Origin: JBAZHE01 sp041652555
GTDB taxonomy: Bacteria > Patescibacteriota > Patescibacteriia > Patescibacteriales > WJLG01
Assembly: GCA_041652555.1 (NCBI GenBank)
Contig: JBAZHE010000001.1
Location: 72,066 to 136,065 of the forward strand
Length of the DNA: 64,000 nucleotides
Direction: 5' to 3'
The notes below the pieces were generated by a model, which was not told the DNA's origin, did no database searches, and was given only the letters and a program-made list of their open reading frames with translations. This document shows positions 1 to 7,613 of this stretch, piece by piece (position 1 is the stretch's first letter; the number at the start of each line of letters is the position of its first letter). The position numbers were made by a program, and so were the translations under genes.

Positions 1-326
1 TTTTTCATTTCTTCAAAGGCCTTATTCATAACGTTCACCTTTTTTTCTGTAGAGTCAAAATTCCATAGGAGCTTTGGTACTTTGCGAAAACGCATACGGT
101 TTTTTAGTAACTTGGCGATATCAATAGAAGAAGTGCGCAGTTTTTCTAAAGCCGAACCAACGATATTGTCTGGTAAAACAGAGATATAAATTTTGGCTGT
201 GGAAAAATTTGGATCACAGTTTACACTGGAAACAGTAATTAAACCGTCATAAAAATCAACCACTTCTTCTATGGCCAGGGCGATTTCTTTTCGTAGAGTT
301 TCATTTAGGCGATCGATGTTCGGCAT
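1..326 (-). CDS. rbfA: Ribosome-binding factor A (partial, 3' end outside window)
   Basis: RbfA binds the 30S subunit and helps mature the 5' end of 16S rRNA during cold-sensitive assembly. The leftward frame opens with MPNIDRLNETLRKEIA and continues with the family's pattern: an amphipathic first helix, a strand with VSSVNCDPNFSTAKIYISV, then a basic stretch LLKNRMRFRKVPKL that resembles the KH-like RNA-binding core. About 108 residues are visible and the C-terminus lies beyond base 1. The start ATG overlaps the infB stop as TAATG, so the two are translationally coupled. infB-rbfA is a standard bacterial gene order, which supports the call. No oddities are seen. Confidence 0.9.
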   Translation of the reverse strand, partial: MPNIDRLNETLRKEIALAIEEVVDFYDGLITVSSVNCDPNFSTAKIYISVLPDNIVGSALEKLRTSSIDIAKLLKNRMRFRKVPKLLWNFDSTEKKVNVMNKAFEEMK

Positions 327-2314
327 TATAGTTTTGTAGTAATTTCTTTTTCTTCGTAAAACTGAACGATATCACCGACTTCAATTATCGGCTTGCCTTC
401 GTATTGAATACCACACTCCTGGTCTTGTTCAACTGTCGGCACATCCATTTTTCCGGCTTGCACTTTAGTGACACGGCCGATAGCGACAAGATCTTTGTTG
501 CGTAAAACTTCTACTGGACAGTCATTTTTTATTTGTCCGTCCAGAACTTTGCCACCGACCACTTGGCTTTTATTCTCCGTGCGAAAAATCGCCAAAACTT
601 TCAAGCGTCCGAGGTTGATACGCTCCTTGTTTTGGGGCATTATTTTTTGCATTTCGTCCTTGACGTATTTGATGAGATCGTAAATAATGGTAAAAGTTTT
701 TGCTTCAACTTTTCTTTCGCGTAACAATGTTTCTATTTGCGGTGAAAGCCTGATATTGAAGCCAATTAGTTTAGCATCCGACCCTTCGGCGCGAGTAATG
801 TCGCCCTCGGTGATATTTCCTAAGCCCTTGCTAACAATTTTAACCATCACTTCCTCGGTATTTAGTTTCATCAGCGATTCTTCAATGGCTTCAGCCGAAC
901 CTAAAACATCACTTTTGATTATCAAATTTAATTTTTTGGCATTGTCGTTTTCAGCCTCTTCGCGGGCGGCCGAAGCAAGGATTGGGCGGGCGGCTAATTT
1001 TTCTAAACCGCCTTTTACTCTTTCGCCTTCGCCGACTTCCACGACATCGCCAACGGCTGGTGCTATTTTGATGCCTAAAATTCTCACCGGAGTAGAGGGA
1101 GTAGCTTCTTTTATTTCTTCACCTTTATAATTTTTTAGCGAACGGGCTTTGCCGATTATTTTTCCTTGCAAAATTATTTGGTCGCCGACACGTAAGGTGC
1201 CGTTTTGTACTAAGAGAGTAGAAATCGGTCCGGAATTTTTATCAACGCGTGACTCAATGATTGTGCCGATGGCATCAGAGTTGGGGTTGGCTTTCATGTT
1301 TTTTGCTTCAGCATCAGCGGTTAAGAGGATTAAATCTAAAAGTTCGTCAATACCAGTTCCGTTTAAGGCGGAGATTGGTGCACAAACAGCTTTTCCGCCC
1401 CAGTCTTCGGGGAGGATATTTAATTTGTTTACCAAATCTTGTTTGGCTTTATTTAAGTCGGCAGTGGGGCGGTCAACTTTATTGATGGCGACGATAAATG
1501 GTAGTCCGGCGGCTTGGATTATTTTGTAGGCCTCAATTGTTTGTGGTTGGACGCCGTCATCGGCGGCTACAACCAAAATTGCCACATCGGCGATTTTGGC
1601 GCCGCGTGAGCGCATAGCAGTAAAGGCTTCGTGTCCGGGGGTGTCAACAAAAGTTATCGGGCGGTTTTTGCGTACGACCTGATAGGCGCCGATATGTTGG
1701 GTGATGCCACCGGCTTCTCCAGCCACAACATCGGTTTTGCGGATAGCATCCAAGAGTTTGGTTTTGCCATGATCTACGTGGCCCATAACGACAATTACCG
1801 GAGGACGGATGGATAAATTGCCTTCATTCTCTTGGTTTAAATTTTCTTCAACCTTTTTGTCATTATGAGTTTCTTTTTCTTCGTCAAGATTTTGTTTTTC
1901 GTCTAGTTGGATGTCAAAATTTAAGCTGTCGCCGATAATGGCGGCGGTATCAAAATCAATCCTTTCATTGATAGAGGCAAAAACGCCATTTTTCATTAAT
2001 TCGGCCAAAACTTTATTAATCGGCAAGTTGGCTAAAGTGGCAAAGTCGCGCACGGCTAAAAGAGAGGGGATTTTTATGATTTTTTTCTCTGGGACCGCAT
2101 CTTCAATTGCAATAACTTTTTCTTTGTCTATATTTTGAAAATCAGCTTGTTGAAGTTTGCGCACCAAAAAAGGCCATTCGCGTAAAATTCTCTGTGCCAT
2201 CACCAAATCAATTTTAATGGCTTTTTGCCCAATATCAAACCCCAGCTTCGGGAGTTTTTCCCGCAGGTCGTTTGGGGTGATTTTTAGAATTCTAGCGAGT
2301 TCAGTTACATTCAT
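326..2314 (-). CDS. infB: Translation initiation factor IF-2
   Basis: IF-2 is the GTPase that delivers initiator fMet-tRNA to the 30S subunit and promotes subunit joining. The 662-residue protein has two short IF2_N-type helical segments (about 1-45 and 80-125), an acidic linker (135-165), then the G domain. P-loop GHVDHGKT is at 178-185, DTPGH at 224-228 and NKVD at 278-281. Domains II, III and the tRNA-binding C2 domain follow. The linker is short compared with the roughly 890-residue enterobacterial protein, which is normal for small genomes. The gene ends in a TAATG overlap with rbfA. The start ATG at 2314 is the first in frame and the N-terminus matches the IF2_N fold. Confidence 0.97.
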   Translation of the reverse strand: MNVTELARILKITPNDLREKLPKLGFDIGQKAIKIDLVMAQRILREWPFLVRKLQQADFQNIDKEKVIAIEDAVPEKKIIKIPSLLAVRDFATLANLPINKVLAELMKNGVFASINERIDFDTAAIIGDSLNFDIQLDEKQNLDEEKETHNDKKVEENLNQENEGNLSIRPPVIVVMGHVDHGKTKLLDAIRKTDVVAGEAGGITQHIGAYQVVRKNRPITFVDTPGHEAFTAMRSRGAKIADVAILVVAADDGVQPQTIEAYKIIQAAGLPFIVAINKVDRPTADLNKAKQDLVNKLNILPEDWGGKAVCAPISALNGTGIDELLDLILLTADAEAKNMKANPNSDAIGTIIESRVDKNSGPISTLLVQNGTLRVGDQIILQGKIIGKARSLKNYKGEEIKEATPSTPVRILGIKIAPAVGDVVEVGEGERVKGGLEKLAARPILASAAREEAENDNAKKLNLIIKSDVLGSAEAIEESLMKLNTEEVMVKIVSKGLGNITEGDITRAEGSDAKLIGFNIRLSPQIETLLRERKVEAKTFTIIYDLIKYVKDEMQKIMPQNKERINLGRLKVLAIFRTENKSQVVGGKVLDGQIKNDCPVEVLRNKDLVAIGRVTKVQAGKMDVPTVEQDQECGIQYEGKPIIEVGDIVQFYEEKEITTKL

Positions 2315-2425
2315 AGTTTTTGTATAAAATAAAAATCCCTTTTAAGAATTGTTTTAATCTTACCGCTTTTTTTTTATTAAGTCAAATAATGCTAAGGATT
2401 TCGTACACTTCTTTTTTATCCACAG

Positions 2426-2454
2426 TTGCGGGGAGCTTGAAAATTTATTATAAT
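2426..2454 (+). promoter_or_regulatory. Sigma-70-like promoter for the lamin-tail gene
   Basis: TTGCGG (2426-2431), a 17-nt spacer and TATAAT (2449-2454) lie in the 252-bp gap between divergent infB and the surface-protein gene at 2567. The leader is about 105 nt and AT-rich. A matching leftward promoter for infB was not clearly resolved. Confidence 0.6.
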
Positions 2455-2566
2455 ATAATTTTGAAAGTAATTTACTAATTTATAAGTTTGGAGGTAATTA
2501 TAAATTTTTATTTTTTATTTTGCGGAAATAGTAAATCGTTATTTATTTTCAAACAGTAAACAATTT

Positions 2567-3904
2567 ATGCATCAAAGGGGGAGAAAGTTAGTGCCTGGAT
2601 TTTTATTTTTAGGCATTTTTTTGTTGACAAATTTATTTTACGGCGGTTTTGAAGTCAATGAGGCCAAGGCTGGTTTAGCTAATCATGTGGTTATAAACGA
2701 GGTTAGTATTGACGGCGTGATCGGAACGGGTGGATCAGAAGACGATTGGGTGGAGTTGTATAATCCGACCGACGAGTCGGTTGATCTTAGTGGTTGGTCA
2801 ATACAAAAAACCGCCGGCAGTGGTTCCTCGGCTTCTAAAGTGGCTTTAAGCGGAGTTATTCCGGCCAATAATTATTTTTTGATTGTCCGTAATGGTGCCT
2901 CTACGGTAGCGTCTTTGCGTTCTATTGCCAATATTTTAGTAAGTAGCTCATTTTCTTTGTCAGCTGGAAATATTATTTATTTAGTGAATGATAATGAAAA
3001 AATTTCTAGCACCACCAATCCCTATCTTGATGAAAATATAGTGGATTTTGTCGGTTTCGGCGTAGCTTCTTTTTTTGAAGGAAATTTAGCCGCTCCGGCC
3101 ATTCCTGAAGCTCAAAGTATAGCGAGAATTCCGGCCGGCGAGGATACGGATGAAAATTCCGTTGATTTTCAAATACAGAACATTCCTACGCCGACTAACT
3201 CTTCTTTAAGTAATGACAATAGTGATATCGGCGGCACAGTGCTTTTAACTGTTGCCTTAGAGTCTGACCCTGTGCGAAACATTAGTACTGCCGGTGCGGA
3301 AATATTTTTTCAAGTAAACTCTATTGGTAATGCTTTGGTTTATTATGGGCTGGATGAATCCTATGGGAATTCTACTGGCTTGGAATTGGTTTCTGCTAAT
3401 ACTGTTGAAACCATTGCTATAGATGGCTTGACTTGCGACACAAGCTATTTTTATGCGGTTCGCGCAGAAAATTTAGACAGCACTGAAAATGATCAAACTG
3501 AAAATTCTACTTTTACTACTTTGCCTTGCGGTATTGTTATTGATTCTTTAGTTATGACTAAAACTTCAGCCAAAGCAGATGACCAGTACGGTGACGGTTG
3601 GCAATGGGAATTTAATATAACTATTTGGGATATGCTAGAAACTTCTTTGAAGATGAAATTTGATCAATGGACCGGCGCTGGGAGTTTAGCCGCTGGAAAT
3701 AATATGCAATATTCGGTTGATGAAGGGGAGAACTGGGTGAGTATAGAAGATGATGGAGTTTATCCGGAGGTCGGCGCTGATATAGAAAATATTGATATGA
3801 GCACTACTGACGGTCGGCAAGTGAAAATTTTGGTTAGAATGAAAGTTCCCTTTGGCACTTCAGCCGGATATTATGACTCTAGTTATGGGATATTAACAGA
3901 ATAG
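2567..3904 (+). CDS. Secreted lamin-tail (LTD) and fibronectin-like surface protein
   Basis: This is a predicted exported adhesion or scaffold protein. Residues 1-36 form a signal peptide with a basic start, a hydrophobic core and an AKA cleavage site. Residues about 38-165 match the lamin-tail Ig-like fold: HVVINEVSIDG near the start, then DDWVELYNPT and VDLSGWSIQ. This fold is common in bacterial surface proteins. Residues about 225-320 look like a fibronectin type III or purple-phosphatase-like beta sandwich ending in TSYFYAVRAENLDS. The last 120 residues are another beta-rich module of unknown family. There is no sortase motif or C-terminal anchor. It sits 1 nt upstream of a small secreted or membrane protein gene and probably shares its transcript. 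The ligand is unknown. Confidence 0.75.
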   Translation: MHQRGRKLVPGFLFLGIFLLTNLFYGGFEVNEAKAGLANHVVINEVSIDGVIGTGGSEDDWVELYNPTDESVDLSGWSIQKTAGSGSSASKVALSGVIPANNYFLIVRNGASTVASLRSIANILVSSSFSLSAGNIIYLVNDNEKISSTTNPYLDENIVDFVGFGVASFFEGNLAAPAIPEAQSIARIPAGEDTDENSVDFQIQNIPTPTNSSLSNDNSDIGGTVLLTVALESDPVRNISTAGAEIFFQVNSIGNALVYYGLDESYGNSTGLELVSANTVETIAIDGLTCDTSYFYAVRAENLDSTENDQTENSTFTTLPCGIVIDSLVMTKTSAKADDQYGDGWQWEFNITIWDMLETSLKMKFDQWTGAGSLAAGNNMQYSVDEGENWVSIEDDGVYPEVGADIENIDMSTTDGRQVKILVRMKVPFGTSAGYYDSSYGILTE

Positions 3905-3905
3905 T

Positions 3906-4181
3906 ATGGCCAGATTTTTAATTATTTTATTTATAATATTTCTTTTTCCTGTGCAGATTCGGGCGTCAGAGATTACCGGAAGAATAAGCACAAATCCGAA
4001 AAAAAGTGATTTTGTCAGTTCCAATTTTAATAATGCTGGGAATGAGAGTGGTACAAAAGAAGTTAAGGGAATAAAAATAACAAACGAAGCAAAAAGGAAT
4101 ATTTGGCAAAATATTTATTCTCTCCTTGTAAGGTTTGTGAAGTTTATTATAGGTATTGTTGCTTTGCCTTGGCGGATTTGA
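3906..4181 (+). CDS. Small exported or membrane protein of unknown function
   Basis: I do not recognise this 91-residue protein. It has a strong N-terminal signal peptide or anchor (residues 1-20, ending IRAS), a polar Ser/Asn/Lys-rich middle of about 45 residues, and a C-terminal hydrophobic helix (about 70-88). The start is 1 nt after the stop of the lamin-tail gene, so it is almost certainly co-transcribed with it. A role in anchoring or secreting that protein is possible but is inference. A bidirectional terminator follows. Confidence 0.6.
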   Translation: MARFLIILFIIFLFPVQIRASEITGRISTNPKKSDFVSSNFNNAGNESGTKEVKGIKITNEAKRNIWQNIYSLLVRFVKFIIGIVALPWRI

Positions 4182-4200
4182 TAGAAAAGAGTTTAATAAA

Positions 4201-4231
4201 AAAAGAGAATGGTTTAATCCGTTCTCTTTTT
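4201..4231. terminator. Bidirectional intrinsic terminator
   Basis: A 12-bp stem (4201-4212 with 4219-4230, one G-T pair) closes a 6-nt loop and has an A-run on the left and a T-run on the right. It lies between the convergent genes at 3906 and rnhB and can serve both strands. Confidence 0.85.
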
Positions 4232-4236
4232 GTAAT

Positions 4237-4875
4237 TTAAAAATATTTTAGTAATATTGTTACTGGTTTAAAAGTCTTTCGGTGAATTTCGCAGGGGCCG
4301 AATTGTTTTAAGGCTTCCATGTGAAATTTTGTTCCATAGCCGGCGTGTTTAGCGAAACCGTATTGCGGATATTTTTTGTCGTATTCATCCATAAGGCGGT
4401 CGCGCGTTACCTTGGCAACAATAGAAGCGGCGGCAATAGAAAAAATCAGCGCGTCGCCATTAATGATCGCTTCTTGGCGTAAGCTTAAATTTGGTATAGG
4501 GAATTTTCCATCCACCAAAAGAATATCCGGTTTGGATTTTAAATTTCCCAAAGCCATTTTCATCGCCAAAAATGTCGCTTGTAAAATATTTATCCGATCA
4601 ATGGTTTGATGATTAACAACGCCAACACCAATTTCAAAAAAATTTTCTTTAATAATATCAAAAAGTTCTTCGCGTTTTTTGGCGGATATTTTCTTGGAAT
4701 CGTTAATACCTTTTAATTTTTCTAATTTGACAGAATCAAGAAGTATTTCCGGATTCAAAACTGCCACTGCCGCCACAACCGGCCCAGCCAAAGGTCCACG
4801 CCCAGCCTCATCTAGTCCAGCTACTAATTTAAAACCCTGCATAAAAAGTGAATTTTCTTTATTGATTTCTAGCAT
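4237..4875 (-). CDS. rnhB: Ribonuclease HII
   Basis: RNase HII cuts the RNA strand of RNA-DNA hybrids and removes single ribonucleotides from DNA. At 212 residues it is the usual length. The first acidic motif LDEAGRGPLAGPV is at about 20-32. NDSKKIS follows near 58, then LLVDGKF (third acidic residue) and the helix SIAAASIVAKVTRDRLMDEYD, which carries another active-site Asp. The C-terminus has HAGYGTKFHMEAL and the typical RKTFKPV end. It is read leftwards, 9 nt downstream of the recombinase stop, so the two may share a transcript. RNase HI (rnhA) is also in this window, at 48179. Confidence 0.97.
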   Translation of the reverse strand: MLEINKENSLFMQGFKLVAGLDEAGRGPLAGPVVAAVAVLNPEILLDSVKLEKLKGINDSKKISAKKREELFDIIKENFFEIGVGVVNHQTIDRINILQATFLAMKMALGNLKSKPDILLVDGKFPIPNLSLRQEAIINGDALIFSIAAASIVAKVTRDRLMDEYDKKYPQYGFAKHAGYGTKFHMEALKQFGPCEIHRKTFKPVTILLKYF

Positions 4876-4884
4876 AAGCGAATT

Positions 4885-5736
4885 TTACAATAAGTCTTTA
4901 ATTTTATCAAATTGCGTGACAGCGACTTTAGTATAAATTTGGGTTGTTTCCAGGCGTTCGTGTCCGAGTAAGGATTGGATATAGCGAATATCTAGACCAC
5001 TTTCCAAGAGGTGAGTGGCGAAGCTATGTCGGAAAGAATGAGGGGAGACCGGTTTATTTAAGCCGGCTTTTTTTGTATTTTGACTGACAATCGCTTGGAT
5101 TGTTCGTGTTGTTAGACTGCCTCCGCGCATTGATTCAAAAACATATTCCAGCGGTTTGAATTCAGCTAAATATTTTTCAATATTTCTTAAAACAACCTTA
5201 GAAATAATTGTAACTCTATCCTTGGCACCTTTTGCGCCCTTGAGGTGAATAATCTTGCGATTAAAATTGATGTCATTAATTTTCAAGGAAACAACTTCAC
5301 TGACGCGCAGGCCAGAACAGTAGAGTATTTGAATGATTAGTTTGTGCTTAATATTGTTGCAGGCATTAATAATATATAAAATTTCTTTTTTAGAAAGCAC
5401 GACTGGTAGTTTTTTGTCTTTTTTGGCACGTGGGAGGTTGAAGAAAAATTTACGATAAAGGATTTTTTCAAAATAAAATTTCAAAGCACTATAAGCGGTG
5501 TTTAAGGTGGAAGAAGAAAGTCCTTTGTCGCATAAAGATTCCAAATAATTTCGAATATGCCCATTTGTGATTTCTTTGGGGTTTTTACTTGCAAAATTCA
5601 ATATTTCAGTGATATAATGCAGATAGGATTTGATAGTTTTTTGGCTAAATTTACGCAACTTCATTTCTTGTTTTAGCCCAAAAATCGGATCTTTGCTTAA
5701 ATATTGATAGTTTTCTTGTAAAAAGTTTCCATTCAT
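4885..5736 (-). CDS. Tyrosine recombinase (Xer/IntI-like) next to the cassette array
   Basis: This 283-residue tyrosine recombinase would cut and rejoin DNA through a covalent Tyr intermediate. An N-terminal SAM-like core-binding domain spans about 12-100. The catalytic domain has R144 (CSGLRVSE), K173, H233-x-x-R236 (SPHSFRHSFATHLL), H259 (LLGHE) and the nucleophile Y268 (TTQIYTKV). It is read away from a row of attC-like bounded genes, which is where an integron integrase sits. However, the roughly 30-40-residue IntI-specific insertion before the HxxR box is missing: the span from KDR to HSFRH is only about 60 residues, as in XerC/XerD/XerA. It could therefore be the chromosomal dimer-resolution Xer, a cassette recombinase, or both. 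The first 12 codons recur as a remnant at 6474-6513. Confidence 0.9.
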   Translation of the reverse strand: MNGNFLQENYQYLSKDPIFGLKQEMKLRKFSQKTIKSYLHYITEILNFASKNPKEITNGHIRNYLESLCDKGLSSSTLNTAYSALKFYFEKILYRKFFFNLPRAKKDKKLPVVLSKKEILYIINACNNIKHKLIIQILYCSGLRVSEVVSLKINDINFNRKIIHLKGAKGAKDRVTIISKVVLRNIEKYLAEFKPLEYVFESMRGGSLTTRTIQAIVSQNTKKAGLNKPVSPHSFRHSFATHLLESGLDIRYIQSLLGHERLETTQIYTKVAVTQFDKIKDLL

Positions 5737-5789
5737 ATCTTTATTATGATTAGAAAATTATATTAATATTTTAACTAATTTAAAATAAA
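5701..5789. repeat. Direct repeat copy A: recombinase 5' end plus upstream region
   Basis: About 89 bp covering codons 1-12 of the recombinase and its AT-rich upstream DNA. It matches copy B at 6474-6562 at roughly 80% identity with two 1-nt gaps. The two copies bracket higBA. In an integron this would be where attI lies. Confidence 0.8.
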
Positions 5790-5835
5790 GCGACAATCAT
5801 TTTGTATCAAGATTTGTATGGTCTCTCCGTGTCTC

Positions 5836-5864
5836 TTGACAGTAGTATCGTGATACGATATTAT
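5836..5864 (+). promoter_or_regulatory. higBA promoter with overlapping operator
   Basis: TTGACA (5836-5841), a 17-nt spacer and TATTAT (5859-5864). The spacer holds two nested inverted repeats: GTATC-gt-GATAC (5845-5856) and TATCG-n5-CGATA (5846-5860). HigA-type antitoxins repress their own operon through palindromes placed like this, so these are the likely operator. Confidence 0.8.
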
Positions 5865-5875
5865 AATTGTAGGTT

Positions 5876-6157
5876 ATGATAAAAAGTTTTAAATCCAAAG
5901 AGGCGGAGAAGATTTTTAACCGAGGATATTCTTTAAAACTTCCGTCCGATATTCAAAGAACGGCCCTACGCAAATTATCAATGATTCAAGCGGCTATCGC
6001 TATTAATGATTTACGGATACCGCCAGCTAACCATTTAGAGCTATTAAAAGGCGATAAGTGTGGTCGGTACAGCATTAGAATTAATGATCAATGGAGAATT
6101 TGCTTTGTTTGGCAATCGGGGGATGCCTATGAAGTTGAAATAGAAGATTATCATTAA
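5876..6157 (+). CDS. higB: HigB-type toxin (RelE superfamily mRNA interferase)
   Basis: HigB toxins are small RelE-fold ribonucleases that cut mRNA on the ribosome. The 93-residue protein matches the plasmid-killer (HigB) family: it opens MIKSFKSKEAEKIFNRG, has a central LPSDIQRTALRKLSMI helix, the conserved turn PPANHLELLKGD, and ends with the core strands GRYSIRINDQWRICFVW and YEVEIEDYH. It is the first gene of the pair, as in other higBA loci where the toxin precedes the antitoxin. The antitoxin starts 14 nt later. The pair lies between direct repeats of the recombinase 5' end, at the head of the cassette array. Confidence 0.93.
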   Translation: MIKSFKSKEAEKIFNRGYSLKLPSDIQRTALRKLSMIQAAIAINDLRIPPANHLELLKGDKCGRYSIRINDQWRICFVWQSGDAYEVEIEDYH

Positions 6158-6171
6158 AAAATTACAACAAT

Positions 6172-6474
6172 ATGATAAAGAAAATACAGCCAATTCATCC
6201 AGGTGAAATTTTGCAAGAGGAGTTTTTACTACCTTTTAAGCTTAGCCAGTATCGCCTGGCTAAGGATATTGCCGTGGCTCCAATCAGAATTAGTGAAATA
6301 ATCCGCGGTTCGCGTGCCATCAGTGCTGATACTGCGTTGCGTTTGGGAAAATACTTTAATGTTTCGCCGGAATTTTGGCTAAATTTGCAGTCGCACTATG
6401 AGCTAGCTGTGGAAAGTGAGGAGTTAAGTGGAGTTCTAAAAAATAAAGTTAAGGTTTTTGAATTCGCTGTTTAG
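6172..6474 (+). CDS. higA: HigA-type antitoxin (XRE-family DNA-binding protein)
   Basis: HigA binds and neutralises HigB and represses the operon. The 100-residue protein opens with the family hallmark IHPGEILQEEFLLPFKLSQYRLAKDI, continues through an XRE helix-turn-helix (about 22-75, with RISEIIRGSRAIS as the recognition part) and has LGKYFNVSPEFWLNLQ, typical of HigA. Its TAG stop lies at the first bases of repeat copy B, so the right edge of the module is the duplicated recombinase 5' end. Toxin-antitoxin pairs are known to stabilise cassette arrays in large integrons. That role here is inference. Confidence 0.93.
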   Translation: MIKKIQPIHPGEILQEEFLLPFKLSQYRLAKDIAVAPIRISEIIRGSRAISADTALRLGKYFNVSPEFWLNLQSHYELAVESEELSGVLKNKVKVFEFAV

Positions 6475-6562
6475 TATTGATGGTTTATTGTAAAAAAATT
6501 TCCATTCATACTCCAGTATGATTAGAAGTTTGTATAATAATTTTAACTAATTTTAAAATAAA
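6474..6562. repeat. Direct repeat copy B: vestigial recombinase 5' end
   Basis: Reads leftwards from 6513 as MNGNFFTINHQY and then stops; the intact gene begins MNGNFLQENYQY. The upstream AT-rich block also matches copy A. It lies between higA and the start of the first cassette at 6587, so it may carry the working attI-like site. Confidence 0.8.
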
Positions 6563-6693
6563 TAACAACAACTTCGCATATACCTTGTTCTACGAAATAA
6601 ATTTTTTATCTAGTCGGTAATTTTAAGCTTAGTGATTTGAATGGTGACAGAAATTTTAATTTTTTTTATTAATTCAATAGGGGAAATAAGGAG

Positions 6694-6724
6694 TTTTTTC
6701 TGCTCTCGGAAGTCGCAGAAAAAA
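6694..6724 (+). other. Hairpin in the leader of cassette 1
   Basis: A perfect 10-bp stem, TTTTTTCTGC with GCAGAAAAAA, closes an 11-nt loop. It is preceded by AGGGGAAATAAGGAG, related to a block before the gene at 8647 (AGGGGAACAAGGTG). It lies 20 nt upstream of the 45-codon gene. Its function is unknown; a leader attenuator or part of a cassette-specific fold are both possible. Confidence 0.5.
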
Positions 6725-6743
6725 TAAGTTATCAAAATTATTT

Positions 6744-6881
6744 ATGAATAAAACGTGGCATTTAAAAAATAAAATTCCAGCCAAAGCAACATTGGAGCAA
6801 CGAATAGATTGGCACAAAAATCATCAAAAGTATTGTGCGTGCCGAGAGGTGCCGAAAAGTTTATTAAAATATTTTAAATAA
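6744..6881 (+). CDS. 45-residue conserved-type small protein
   Basis: The frame encodes 45 residues beginning MNKTWHLKNKIPAKATLEQR and continuing with IDWHKNHQKYCACREVP and a short basic tail. The W-H, E-R-I-x-W-H and C-x-C motifs give it a distinctive, protein-like character. I recall similar short proteins from other CPR genomes but cannot name a family or function. The CxC plus several His residues could bind a metal. It lies inside cassette 1 behind a 10-bp hairpin and 16 nt before the VOC gene, and probably shares its transcript. Confidence 0.6.
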   Translation: MNKTWHLKNKIPAKATLEQRIDWHKNHQKYCACREVPKSLLKYFK

Positions 6882-6897
6882 ATTAAACAACAATTTT

Positions 6898-7257
6898 ATG
6901 ATTAAAGATTATGACAATTTTTTCTTGCCCGTGAATAGTCTGGATGAGGCTAAACTGTTTTACGGCCAGACACTTGGTCTTTCTGTGAAATTTGATTTTT
7001 CTGATGCGGGGATGACTGCTTTTAAAGTCGGTGACCAAGAGCCGGCAATCATCGTAAAAGATATTAAAAAATTTCCCGACGCAAAAGTAACTACATGGTT
7101 TGTGGTGGATGATGTTCTGATTGAGTACAAAAATCTTAAAGAGAAAGGAGTTTCTTTTTTATCAGAACCATTTGAAATTTATACTGGTTTGGCTGCGGAA
7201 TTTGAAGATCCATTTGGCAATAGATTGGGAATTACCGACTATTCAAAGAAAAAATAA
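6898..7257 (+). CDS. VOC-family (glyoxalase/bleomycin-resistance fold) protein
   Basis: This 119-residue protein has the paired beta-alpha-beta-beta-beta modules of the vicinal oxygen chelate fold. It opens with the typical substrate-side start NFFLPVNSLDEAKLFYGQTL and closes with FEDPFGNRLGITDYS, where the E and the GN turn match the metal-site strand of the family. The substrate cannot be told: members include glyoxalases, dioxygenases and antibiotic-binding proteins. VOC proteins are common integron cassette cargo. The stop is followed within 7 nt by the first copy of the loop-conserved hairpin. Confidence 0.8.
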   Translation: MIKDYDNFFLPVNSLDEAKLFYGQTLGLSVKFDFSDAGMTAFKVGDQEPAIIVKDIKKFPDAKVTTWFVVDDVLIEYKNLKEKGVSFLSEPFEIYTGLAAEFEDPFGNRLGITDYSKKK

Positions 7258-7263
7258 TAAGGA

Positions 7264-7314
7264 GTTTTGAAAAAATGGAATTCACCCCTAACCCCTCTTC
7301 CATTTTTTTAAAAC
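7264..7314 (+). other. Cassette hairpin copy 1 (conserved 17-nt loop)
   Basis: Left arm 7264-7280, loop TTCACCCCTAACCCCTC 7281-7297, right arm 7298-7314; 16 of 17 positions form Watson-Crick pairs and one is a wobble. It is preceded by AAGGA and followed by ACAAAAA and a shared AAATTTTCTT block. It begins 7 nt after the VOC stop. Confidence 0.8.
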
Positions 7315-7383
7315 AAAAAATTAAATTTTCTTAGATGCAGTCTCAAATTTAGTTTAACAAAAATCGAGATAAAAAATTTACAT

Positions 7384-7513
7384 CGTAGAACAAGGAATAT
7401 CTGGTTCAATAATTTTTCAATATAGATTACAATAAGGAATAAAAAATTATTTCACCCATATTTTTGCTCCGCTAACGCTGCGCAAAAACATCAGATATTC
7501 CTAATAGTTGTCT
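7384..7513 (+). other. attC-like site 1
   Basis: R'' box CGTAGAAC (7384-7391), L'' AAGGAATATCTGG (7392-7404), L' CAGATATTCCT (7492-7502), R' box GTTGTCT (7507-7513). L'' and L' pair over 11 bp. The spacer contains a further perfect AATAATTTTT/AAAAATTATT stem. R'' is the reverse complement of the cassette start at 6587. The site is roughly 93% identical to attC-like site 3. Confidence 0.75.
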
Positions 7514-7613
7514 GAAATATTTTTTTGTCTTTAGCGGTAATTTAAAATTTTGGTGCATTGAACAAAGACGAAAATTTGATTTTTAATTTATTTAAAGAGG
7601 GGTAAAAAGGAAT

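Noticed and set aside
687..1529. Rightward open frames across infB
   Set aside because: They are antisense shadows of a clearly coding infB frame.
4885..5736. dif site search near the recombinase
   Set aside because: No convincing 28-bp Xer dif palindrome was found by eye in the flanks; this is not proof of absence.
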